This document shows positions 12,897 to 20,911 of a stretch of DNA of 61,069 bases, one piece after another; the first letter of the stretch is position 1; every line of letters begins with the position of its first letter. A program made the translations under genes and the position numbers. Source of the DNA: a virus; IMG/VR virus record IMGVR_UViG_3300017917_003797, positions 1 to 61,069 of that record; one strand, written 5' to 3'. The notes below the pieces were generated by a model, which was not told where the DNA came from, did no database searches, and saw only the letters and a list, made by a program, of their open reading frames with translations.

Positions 12897-14642
12897 TTAA
12901 TGGAATTTTTTATTGTTAGGGATAACCATAAGAGGATTTTTTAACGTGTTGTTTAGCTGAGTTAGTAATGCTACCATAGATTTCATGTTGTCGCTCATCT
13001 CTTTGTTAATTTTATCCTGATCCTCTTTTTTTGTTTTATCCTCAGATTCTTTTTGCGCTTCCGAAGTGGTTTTCACATCGTTTGGCTCTTCTGTTTTTTT
13101 GTCCGTTGTATTATTTTCTGTAGTTGTAGTTGTAGTTGTTTTATTATCTTCCTTATTGTCTTCTTTTTTTGTGTTATCCGGCGTGCTTACACTAGATAAG
13201 TTTTGTGTCTGTGTTTCTTTTATAGGCGTAGAAGTGGTAGAAGTTTCAGATTTTTTATCAGTATTTCCTGAAACTTTTTCTTCTAATTTGGTTTCTTTCT
13301 TTTCTGTCTTAGATTTATTATCACTTTTCCCTTTGTCTCCACCAGATTCTCCCTCCTTAGGTTTAACAAATCCCATTTCTTCTAGATTTTTGTCTACCTG
13401 TGCACTCCCTGTAGTGATTCCTTTCCCTTTCCCTTTATCTCCTTCTCCTTTATCTCCTTCACCCTCTTTAGCAGCCGGAGCTTTTATACCTAGCATGTCC
13501 AATATACCTTTTACTGGTTCGCTGAACGTAGGTTCTTTTTCTTTTCCTTTACTCTTTCCTTTTGTTCCTTCGTCTTTTTTTCCTTCTACCGTTCCCGTAG
13601 ATTCTTTCTTTTCCTCTGGTTTTTTTTCCTCCAGCTTTTGCTCTGCGGTTTTAACTTCCGGTTCTTTTTTTTCTTCTGTCTTTTTGGGTTCTTCTGGTGT
13701 TGGAGTTGCGGTAGGTGCTTCTTTAGGCTGATCTACTTTCGCATCTTTATTTTCAGATGCTAGTTCTTTTTTTGGCTCCTCCGCTTTCTTTTCTTCTAAC
13801 TTTTGTTCTTCTGTTTTAGTAGCAGTCTCTTCTTTTTTTGCTTCCTCTCCTGCCTTTTTTATTACATCCTCCGCTTTTACTCCCTGATCCTTCTCAGAAA
13901 GTACTAGCATATGTTTATCATAGGATTCTGCCGCTTTTTTAACATAATCGTTATCGAACCCTTCGCCTTTTAATATCTTAGCGAATGCTGCTAATATAGC
14001 TCTATTCTCGTCAGTATACAATTTACTAGCATATTGACTAGCTAACGTTGAATCCTTCTCATTAAAATAAGAAATAATTTTCTCCAAGTTACCCTCTAGA
14101 TATTCGAATTTAAATTTTTCATTTTTCTTAATTTTAGAATCAAAGTCATCCTTAACTTCCTCATATAGGGAGAAATCTTTTATACTGCCTAAACCTAAAC
14201 TTTCTATTATTTCTGTTACTTTTCCGTTTTTAAGCTTATTTGCATTCTCTATTCTTTGTTCAGCAGTTTTTTTAGACATATCGAATATCTCTTTACCGTC
14301 TAAAGCTTCTCCTTTGTCTATCCTCTTTTCTATTTCCCTACTAGGTGAACCTGTATCTGCAGATGATGACCTGTAGTATATAGATTTAGGATCTATATCT
14401 TTGCTTAGTTCCTTTAAGTTTTTTTCGTAAGATGAATAAAAGAAATCTTTAGCTGCTTCTATTACAGTATTAGCAGCTTTCATTTTCTCGGCAGCATCAC
14501 TGTCAACAACTTTTCCTTGACTCTCCTTTAACTGCTGATTAAATTTAGCTCTGTCAAAGGCTCCTTCCTCGGATTTAAAAATAGGATACCCAGATGTTCC
14601 CGATGCTCCTGATGTTCCCGATGTTCCTGATGTTTCTGCCAA
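12897..14642 (-). CDS. Low-complexity, Lys/Glu-rich protein with (GTSG)n start (581 aa)
   Basis: Residues 3-18 are GTS/GAS repeats. Residues 20-270 are a helical, more ordered domain. Residues of about 270-540 are strongly biased to K, E, T, P and S and look disordered, with repeated blocks such as KTEEQKLEEKK and KTAEQKLEEKK. The C-terminus ends in a short ordered segment (MVALLTQLNNTLKNPLMVIP). It lies just downstream of the gp26-like chaperone gene, where the tail tape-measure or hub proteins of other phages are found. It has no long hydrophobic or heptad tape-like pattern, so the function is left open. Confidence 0.7.
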   Translation of the reverse strand: MAETSGTSGTSGASGTSGYPIFKSEEGAFDRAKFNQQLKESQGKVVDSDAAEKMKAANTVIEAAKDFFYSSYEKNLKELSKDIDPKSIYYRSSSADTGSPSREIEKRIDKGEALDGKEIFDMSKKTAEQRIENANKLKNGKVTEIIESLGLGSIKDFSLYEEVKDDFDSKIKKNEKFKFEYLEGNLEKIISYFNEKDSTLASQYASKLYTDENRAILAAFAKILKGEGFDNDYVKKAAESYDKHMLVLSEKDQGVKAEDVIKKAGEEAKKEETATKTEEQKLEEKKAEEPKKELASENKDAKVDQPKEAPTATPTPEEPKKTEEKKEPEVKTAEQKLEEKKPEEKKESTGTVEGKKDEGTKGKSKGKEKEPTFSEPVKGILDMLGIKAPAAKEGEGDKGEGDKGKGKGITTGSAQVDKNLEEMGFVKPKEGESGGDKGKSDNKSKTEKKETKLEEKVSGNTDKKSETSTTSTPIKETQTQNLSSVSTPDNTKKEDNKEDNKTTTTTTTENNTTDKKTEEPNDVKTTSEAQKESEDKTKKEDQDKINKEMSDNMKSMVALLTQLNNTLKNPLMVIPNNKKFH

Positions 14643-14678
14643 AATTGTTTTTATTTATATACCTAAAAAGCCAAAAAG

Positions 14679-14910
14679 TTATCTTTTTGGCTTTGAAAAT
14701 GCAAATGCTTCTACTAAGTCACCTTGCTCGTTTTTCTTATTTTCTCTTTCTATTTTTTCGTTTAATTTATCTATAAACAATTGATACTCATAGAAAGGTA
14801 ATTCTTCTAAATGATCTATAGACAATTTAAATTCATCCCAAAGTCTAAATTTAATATCAAAGTAGTTGGCTAAAGATATCTGAAATAACGAAAAGAGATC
14901 TGTACCCTCC
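14679..14910 (-). CDS. Frameshifted C-terminal extension of the gp26-like protein
   Basis: This frame continues the gp26-like protein after a +1 shift at 14910-14916, adding 76 residues (EGTDLFSLFQ to KPKR). It contains LPFYEYQLFIDKLNEKIE, a helical ending typical of tail-assembly chaperones. An ATG exists at 14984 in this frame (a 101-aa ORF), but its first 25 residues overlap the conserved zinc-ribbon part of the other frame and look non-biological. I therefore treat the frame as the second half of a fusion of about 404 residues spanning 14679-15894. Confidence 0.65.
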
Positions 14911-15894
14911 GGGAAAGGAAATCTCTGCTGTGACCTCCCCCTCACAGCTTTCACATTTACTATTAATTCTTGATTTTGTTGCAAAGTTTATCTTCTCTGT
15001 TATTTGATCTGCAATAGAGAATTGTAGAGGAGACCATTCTGAGGAAGCTCTCTCGTATTGGTCATATACAGATTCATCAAGTCCTCTCCAATCTGGTATT
15101 ATAAAAGAAGCAACTTTAGCAAAGCTTTCATCGAAGCTTTTTCCTTTTCTTCTTTTATCTGATAGAATCTTTCTACAAATTGTTGTAACTCCTACAGTGG
15201 GAATATAAAGATCCATTTCTGGACTTCCGTCTTTAGGAATAAATTTAAAAGAATAGCTTTCTCTGCTATATCTTTTAAGTATCTCAGGATCTACAACAAA
15301 GCTATCTAAAAGATTAGATCTTAGCTCTATCATATCTGGTACATTACAATCAGGTTTTGTACAATTCTTTTCTACTGGAAGAAGTATTTTGTTTTCTCCT
15401 CTCAGGAAGGTCATATCACGAATAGACATTATAATATAAAATCTATCCTCATACCAAAGATCGTATGATTCTAAAAATCCTCCATTCCATCTTATTTTCA
15501 TACACTTTGAAAGAATGGTATTTAGCTTATCATCTAAATCTATTCTATCATCTTCGTCTACTGTGGAAAATTGTCTGATTTCTTTAACTCCTGCTGCTTT
15601 TATTGCAATTTCAAATCCTTCTGGATATCCAAATCCTTTTGATGGGAGATTCTCTACTGGAATATTTTTCCAGTCGTTCTCCATACCCATAGGAGTTCTT
15701 GTAACGTTTACCTTTCCTAGATTATTCGCTTGGTTTTGAACTGGTTGAGGATTTTGATTTGGATTAGCTTCCTTATCAATCCATTCAGGTATTGTATAAG
15801 ATCCAACATCTGGATCCTGATCATACTGGAATTTAGATTCCGCTTCTTTTCTGCTAAGATGCTTTAGCAATTCATCGTCCATGTTTTGTTCCAT
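14857..15894 (-). CDS. T4 gp26-like baseplate/tail assembly protein, zero-frame product (345 aa)
   Basis: Residues 1-85 are a flexible N-terminus. Residues of about 85-325 resemble the T4 baseplate family typified by gp26 (SKCMKIRWNGGF, then an SIRDMTFLRGENKI segment, and CTKPDCN). A CxxC pair near residues 318-321 (CESCEGEV) suggests a zinc knuckle. In the zero frame the protein stops 17 residues after the likely slippery site, with the unconvincing tail GGYRSLFVISDIFSQLL. T4 gp26 and gp51 are assembly factors for the baseplate hub. Assignment to this family is from remembered motifs and is moderate. Confidence 0.7.
   Translation of the reverse strand: MEQNMDDELLKHLSRKEAESKFQYDQDPDVGSYTIPEWIDKEANPNQNPQPVQNQANNLGKVNVTRTPMGMENDWKNIPVENLPSKGFGYPEGFEIAIKAAGVKEIRQFSTVDEDDRIDLDDKLNTILSKCMKIRWNGGFLESYDLWYEDRFYIIMSIRDMTFLRGENKILLPVEKNCTKPDCNVPDMIELRSNLLDSFVVDPEILKRYSRESYSFKFIPKDGSPEMDLYIPTVGVTTICRKILSDKRRKGKSFDESFAKVASFIIPDWRGLDESVYDQYERASSEWSPLQFSIADQITEKINFATKSRINSKCESCEGEVTAEISFPGGYRSLFVISDIFSQLL
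14907..14916 (-). promoter_or_regulatory. Candidate +1 ribosomal frameshift site
   Basis: The minus strand reads TTT-CCC-GGA in the zero frame (codons 327-329). Slippage of tRNA-Pro from CCC to the overlapping CCG moves into the +1 frame and reads CCG-GAG-GGT, continuing SFP-EGTDLF. C-rich CCC-N sites are known +1 shift sites. A simple sequencing error would look the same. Confidence 0.55.
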
Positions 15895-15902
15895 ACTATT
15901 TC

Positions 15903-16130
15903 TTATATCTCTTTTACTTTTTCTTTTGACTTTAGTTTCTTATTTGCTGACAAAAAGAAGTAAAAACCAAAGAAAAGCCCCGAAAGGAAGTAAAAAATTG
16001 CTACTGTATGCCAGTAGGAATTTGTCCATTTCATTATCGTTGCAAAAAGGATATCGAATCCGAAGGGATTGAAGAAAGTTGCTAAAACTAAACAAACTGA
16101 AGCTATTCTTGTTCTTCTTTTCTGATTCAC
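15903..16130 (-). CDS. Small two-helix membrane protein (75 aa)
   Basis: Two hydrophobic helices are visible, about residues 10-32 (ASVCLVLATFFNPFG) and 42-62 (AIFYFLSGLFFGFYFFL), with a basic C-terminus (KKLKSKEKVK). The frame opens at GTG 16130. A better-placed ATG at 16143 reads a different frame without this membrane pattern. Holin or envelope functions are possible but not shown. Confidence 0.5.
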   Translation of the reverse strand: MNQKRRTRIASVCLVLATFFNPFGFDILFATIMKWTNSYWHTVAIFYFLSGLFFGFYFFLSANKKLKSKEKVKEI

Positions 16131-16181
16131 AATCGTCGTTCATATTATTTTAATTTAACATTCTAAGTTTTAACAAAAAAC

Positions 16182-16212
16182 AAAAAATGGAGACTTTGTT
16201 GAGCCTCCATTT
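16182..16212 (-). terminator. Terminator after the distal tail-tube gene
   Basis: On the minus strand AAATGGAG and CTCCATTT form an 8-bp stem, followed by TTTTGTTTTTTGTT. It lies 21 bases past the stop of 16233-16811. Confidence 0.75.
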
Positions 16213-16232
16213 ATATATTACGTTAAATAAAA

Positions 16233-16811
16233 TTAATTAAAAACGTCTTCGAAATAATCCGCTCTGAAAGATAGAGCAATTTTATAAGGTGTAGTACCGT
16301 TTGTGTAATCAAGATCTAAAGACTTAATCTGATCAACAGGAAAGCAATTTAACAATTTAATTCTTCTGAATACATCTCCTTGTTTATTAAATACAGATAT
16401 TAGAATATAAGTACCTCCTGCATAAGTAGATTTAATACCAGTAGCACCTGTTAGTGGATTATAAACTAGATCTGACCATTGACGTAATGTTTTAAAAACA
16501 TAGTTACTGTTGTTATCATTAAGGTTAGTTTCAAACTCAATTCTAACCTTAACTCCAGTATCGTCAATAGCACCAGCTGCATATCTTCTTCTAGAAAATT
16601 TGTACCTTTGTTCAGTTATTCCTGGATTTTTATCAATTGTTAAACCTGAAACGGATAAAACGTTTTCTACAAGGAGAGTTCTACCTCCGTTACCTTGTTC
16701 GTTTGCAACTCCAGCTGGAGGTTGTATAATAACCTCAAATTGGTTAAGGTATACCGGTTCGTACAATTGTACCGCCGCCTTTGCTGATGTAAAATGTGGT
16801 AATCCTGCCAT
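16233..16811 (-). CDS. Tail tube protein, gp19 family, copy B (192 aa)
   Basis: It has the gp19-family pattern: an N-terminal MAGLPHFTS, then LNQFEVIIQPP, VSGLTIDKNPG, and a C-terminal segment FRRIKLLNCFPVDQI with a final LSFRADYFEDVF. These hexamerise to form the inner tube of contractile tails. It is a close paralogue of 16822-17394, and the two are separated by 10 bases. T4 has only one gp19 gene, so a second tube-like protein is notable. It may form the tube end or be a baseplate-proximal ring. Confidence 0.88.
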   Translation of the reverse strand: MAGLPHFTSAKAAVQLYEPVYLNQFEVIIQPPAGVANEQGNGGRTLLVENVLSVSGLTIDKNPGITEQRYKFSRRRYAAGAIDDTGVKVRIEFETNLNDNNSNYVFKTLRQWSDLVYNPLTGATGIKSTYAGGTYILISVFNKQGDVFRRIKLLNCFPVDQIKSLDLDYTNGTTPYKIALSFRADYFEDVFN

Positions 16812-16821
16812 TTTTTAATTT

Positions 16822-17394
16822 TTATATAAACACATCATCAAAATAATCAACTGCCCATTGTAGAGTCAATTTGAATATGGAAGTTTGTGTGTAGTTCAAT
16901 GCCATTTCATTGATCGGTGTCATCGGGAAGCAATCTCTAAGATTTATTTTTCTAAATATATCTCCTTGTTTATTGAAGACGTTTATTAAAACATTTCCAG
17001 TGTAATCTTTTTTAAGACCCATAGCACCTGTTAGTGGATTATAAATTAAATCTGACCATTGGCGTAGTGTTTTAAAAACATACATAGAGTTGTTCTCGTT
17101 TAGGTTAACCTCAAATTCCATATCGACATCTAAACCTGTTTTTGCAGGTGCAGCTCCGGCATAATATCTTTTAGCAAATTTGTATTGCTGTGTTATTTCA
17201 CCGGGGTTCTGATCAACCTGTAATCCAGATACTCTTGTTACTTGTTCTAATAATATATTAGAGCTTCCTGGATTTCCAGCTTGAACCGGTATAGCAGCAG
17301 GAGGTGTAATAATAACCTCAAACTGGTTAAGGAAAACCGGTTCGAATTTGTTAATCGAAGCTTTCGAACTTGTATAATGTGGTAAGCCTGCCAT
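16822..17394 (-). CDS. Tail tube protein, gp19 family, copy A (190 aa)
   Basis: It shows the same family pattern as copy B: MAGLPHYTS, LNQFEVIITPP, VSGLQVDQNPG, FRKINLRDCFPMTPI and a C-terminal LQWAVDYFDDVF. It directly follows the sheath gene, as in T4 (18 then 19), so copy A is the more likely main tube subunit. The internal block SMYVFKTLRQWSDLIYNPLT is almost identical in both copies, showing a recent or strongly constrained duplication. Confidence 0.9.
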   Translation of the reverse strand: MAGLPHYTSSKASINKFEPVFLNQFEVIITPPAAIPVQAGNPGSSNILLEQVTRVSGLQVDQNPGEITQQYKFAKRYYAGAAPAKTGLDVDMEFEVNLNENNSMYVFKTLRQWSDLIYNPLTGAMGLKKDYTGNVLINVFNKQGDIFRKINLRDCFPMTPINEMALNYTQTSIFKLTLQWAVDYFDDVFI

Positions 17395-17439
17395 GTTTTT
17401 ATTTTATATATTTACATTCGAGAATTGTCTCCAAATTTA

Positions 17440-20400
17440 TTAGCTAAATTGGATAAATCCTCCTGAAGCGATACCTCCTGTTCTAGTAACTGTCATTCTA
17501 TTGATGAACTTGTGAATACCTCTTGCAGGTTCGATTATTACATCGATAATACCGATATTCTGATCGATAATTGCAGGAGTGTTATTCGAAGAGTCCATAA
17601 TAGTTAAGTAGTTATAGATACCTCCAACAGATCTTACTCCAGTTAAGTAGTTGTCTACTAATGTTTTAATCTCAAGTCTAACATTGTCTTCATTGAAATC
17701 AAATACGTAGTTAGAAAGTATTTCTTCAATTGCACTTTCTACTGTAATTAGTAAGTCTCTTACATGTAAGTTATTGAATGCGGAGTTTGTTCTTTGGTAG
17801 CTTGTTTGGTTACCATAGATAACTATACCAACACCTCTCTTACGAATTATAGGGTTAACTCCAAATGGCTCTAGATATTCTCTATCTTGTAAGTCGAAGT
17901 CGTATTCTAATCCTACTAAGTTGTTAGCAGAGATAATACCTCTTTTAAGACCAGCTACGATTGAATAAGGTTCACCTGTAATAAACTTACGAATGAAGTT
18001 ATTAGAAACGTAAGGTGAAGGTGGTACATCCAAATTCTTGTTGTTTTCTCTAATTGTTAAGAAAGGAGCAAAGAATCCTGAGAATTTAGCTCCTAGATCC
18101 TCGTCTGGTAAAGAGAAAGTAAACGAAGGATTTAAGCTTAAGTTACCTCCGTCTGCAATGTATCTAGCTTGTAAAAGTGGAGCTGGATCTGTTGCAGTTG
18201 GTGCAGAAGTAAATCTAGGATCAATTGATTCAGAGAACTTCTTCATAGAAGGTAAGTTACAAATTGCTAAACATTTTTGTCTGTTCTTAGCAAGTTTAGT
18301 AAGCTGATATTTACAGTTTGGTTGTATACCTCCGTCAAATGTATCAACGATATATCTAAACGTAATTACATCCGTATCTGCTAATGTTCTAGCAAGATTA
18401 GTATTGTAAAGAACGTCTAAGATTTCATTCATTCTTGTGTCTGTTCCATTAGGCATAGAAGCCGCCTTGATATCAGCACCTGGAAGATAAGTAAAATTAA
18501 ATGTTCTTACAAATTCTTGGATATTTTTAAATTTCCAAACTCTTGTAGTAGTTCCTGGGTATAACTTAATAGGTCTTTCAGTTTTAACTTGTACTGTGTA
18601 AACTCCAGGGGATGTTGCAGAAGCTACAGTTTTAACCTCTAATACTCTGGTTAATCTAGATTGTAGATTCTCAGTTAAAGGATTGTCATAGATCTGAAGG
18701 TCAGTAGATACTAATAGATCTCCAACTTTTATTCCAGAAGAATCTGCAACTGCTGTTGTTAATTCTACTACGTTAGGTTGAAGCTGAGTTATGATGTCTA
18801 CAAAGTCACTTATGTTACCAGCTGTAGATACGATATTAAAGCTTTCCCCTGTAGTTTGGTTAGTACCAATAGGAAGGGAGCTAACATACGTAGTATCCCA
18901 AGTAGCAATGGATTCTGGTGTTGTAAATGTATCATCAGCAAACGCTCTACAAACTAGGATATTGTAACCGTCTCTATCTACATTTACTTCAAATTTTAGG
19001 TATTGCAGAAGAGTTCCTGTGTCATCCTTCCAGTCTATATCACCGTCCCCAATATTTCCTTTTACCCAATCTCTATACATAGCAGAGTTTTCATATGCTA
19101 GATATGAATCTGTACCTACAGGGATATCTGGTGAGAAGTAAACATCATCATTATCGAAGTAATCTGGATTACCTATTTGGTAAGCAGCAACCGAGCTCTT
19201 ATTAGTTATGTCGTAAGGCTCAACATAAGTTGTTGAAGGAGTAGATCCTACTAGAGGATGTTTTAATTTCAATCTAACCTGTGTTCTAACGCCAGATGGC
19301 AATGTAGAATTAGTTATTGTTTTAGCTTCTGTTATTCTAAGCTTAACTAAATCACCTTCGTAGAATCCAAGATATCCAGGAGTTGGAAGGTTTGAAGTAA
19401 CTTTACCAAGTACCCATTTAGCTGCAGGAGCATCGTTAGAGATTGAAACGAAATCATCTAATGTCGTGATTTGGTCATCGTGTAAAGTAGGTGAAGTAAA
19501 TAATGTATCTATATAAATAGCTCCGCCATCTCTAGCAGCAGGATTATATGTGTCCCAAAGTGATGTAGGAATACCAGCATCTCCTGTTGCATTGTATAAA
19601 GAATCTAAAAGAAGAGTACCAGTTTCAGGTAAAAGATCCATACCTGGGTTAGAAGGTGAAAGATTATCCTGTATCTCAGTACCTCCGGTTGATCCGTCTA
19701 TATTCTTATAATATGTGTAATCTGCAAATAGATTTTGGTTATAAGATAAGAAATTAAGATTTTTAGGAACTACTGTAATATCAGCATCTGGACCTATCTC
19801 ATCAATTAGGTGGTGACCAACTAAATCAAATACTGATGAGTTATCTACTAGATCGTCTAAAGCTTCTTCATTAACAGCACAGAAAATACCAGTAGTTGGT
19901 GTTTGGTTATTAATCAACGTCTGGATGTATCTTAGAGTACCGTTTTGATCCGTAAAGTTAGGAATTATAGTACCAGTAACGGTTAATACTATATTAACTC
20001 CATCAAGGGCTAAGAAATTATCTATTTGGGATTTAATAAATCCTTTAGATGTAAAGTATTGACTGTAAACTGGATCATTAGCTAAAGCTTGATAATCTGT
20101 CCAGTTACCACTAATTGCTATAACATCAATAAACCAATCTGAAAGATAATCGTATTGGTTCATATAAGAAGGAACGTTATCCGGGCCAAAATATTCTCTA
20201 GCTGTTATGTCGAATCCTCTTAAAGGGAATCTAGAATCTAAAGATTTTCTTACTATGATACTTACAGGACCCTGACCAATATTAACTATGCTGAATAATT
20301 TTCTTGAATCAGGCTGAGCACCAGAATTATCTTCAGTAGCTAATAAATATGTTGTATCAGGGAACCAGAATTTCTCCTTATTATAATAAGATGATAATAA

Positions 20401-20841
20401 TTTATCTTGTTTTGTTAAAGGATCTGAATATCCACCTGTAGCATTAGCTCCATTTTGCTCTTCTGTATCCATAGAGAATGCTCTATATCTAGCTACATCT
20501 GCTCCAGAAGCATAATCAGGATCACCATTCTGATCTACAGTATTGTTTAGAAGTCTTAGGTTAAGAGCAAATATAGGTCCGCTTTGTAGACAAACCAATG
20601 CAGATCTGTGGAAGAAAGATCCTTTCTTCTCCATAGTCTTTTCTATTCCTCCAAATACTGATTGGAAAGTCGTAATATCCGGACAATAAACTGGTGTATT
20701 GAAAGGTCCAACGCTAGAATAACCTACCACCAATCTAATCGTGGAAGGATTGATAATAATGTTTTCACTAGCATCAAATTCTAATGTATAAACACCAGAT
20801 GCTTTAAATTGGGATAAATCAAGTTTGACTTGTTTTGCCAT
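17440..20841 (-). CDS. Contractile tail sheath protein, gp18-like (1133 aa)
   Basis: The C-terminal 250 residues follow the conserved sheath core: YSIVAGLKRGIISANNLVGLEY, then FGVNPIIRKRGVGIVIYGNQT, then NNLHVRDLLITVESAIEEIL, ending in FINRMTVTRTGG near the terminus. The N-terminus has the usual strand-exchange type start and a PVYCPD region. At 1133 residues it is far longer than T4 gp18 (659), because of large inserted beta-rich domains between about residues 230 and 850, probably surface decorations. It polymerises around the tube and contracts during infection. Neighbours gp17 and gp19 confirm the order. Confidence 0.93.
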   Translation of the reverse strand: MAKQVKLDLSQFKASGVYTLEFDASENIIINPSTIRLVVGYSSVGPFNTPVYCPDITTFQSVFGGIEKTMEKKGSFFHRSALVCLQSGPIFALNLRLLNNTVDQNGDPDYASGADVARYRAFSMDTEEQNGANATGGYSDPLTKQDKLLSSYYNKEKFWFPDTTYLLATEDNSGAQPDSRKLFSIVNIGQGPVSIIVRKSLDSRFPLRGFDITAREYFGPDNVPSYMNQYDYLSDWFIDVIAISGNWTDYQALANDPVYSQYFTSKGFIKSQIDNFLALDGVNIVLTVTGTIIPNFTDQNGTLRYIQTLINNQTPTTGIFCAVNEEALDDLVDNSSVFDLVGHHLIDEIGPDADITVVPKNLNFLSYNQNLFADYTYYKNIDGSTGGTEIQDNLSPSNPGMDLLPETGTLLLDSLYNATGDAGIPTSLWDTYNPAARDGGAIYIDTLFTSPTLHDDQITTLDDFVSISNDAPAAKWVLGKVTSNLPTPGYLGFYEGDLVKLRITEAKTITNSTLPSGVRTQVRLKLKHPLVGSTPSTTYVEPYDITNKSSVAAYQIGNPDYFDNDDVYFSPDIPVGTDSYLAYENSAMYRDWVKGNIGDGDIDWKDDTGTLLQYLKFEVNVDRDGYNILVCRAFADDTFTTPESIATWDTTYVSSLPIGTNQTTGESFNIVSTAGNISDFVDIITQLQPNVVELTTAVADSSGIKVGDLLVSTDLQIYDNPLTENLQSRLTRVLEVKTVASATSPGVYTVQVKTERPIKLYPGTTTRVWKFKNIQEFVRTFNFTYLPGADIKAASMPNGTDTRMNEILDVLYNTNLARTLADTDVITFRYIVDTFDGGIQPNCKYQLTKLAKNRQKCLAICNLPSMKKFSESIDPRFTSAPTATDPAPLLQARYIADGGNLSLNPSFTFSLPDEDLGAKFSGFFAPFLTIRENNKNLDVPPSPYVSNNFIRKFITGEPYSIVAGLKRGIISANNLVGLEYDFDLQDREYLEPFGVNPIIRKRGVGIVIYGNQTSYQRTNSAFNNLHVRDLLITVESAIEEILSNYVFDFNEDNVRLEIKTLVDNYLTGVRSVGGIYNYLTIMDSSNNTPAIIDQNIGIIDVIIEPARGIHKFINRMTVTRTGGIASGGFIQFS

Positions 20842-20911
20842 TTTTAATTTTTATTTATATTCTAAGAAGTTATCCTATGACTTCTTTTTCTATGTATATA
20901 TCATTCTTCTT

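Noticed and set aside
13066-13731. A 221-residue plus-strand frame in the Lys/Glu-rich region
   Set aside because: It is the antisense shadow of a low-complexity coding sequence, made of Ser/Phe/Val/Leu runs, with no leader.
14857-14984. Start of a separate 101-aa gene at 14984
   Set aside because: Its first 25 residues overlap the zinc-knuckle part of the other frame and read as an out-of-frame shadow; the frameshift extension explains the frame better.
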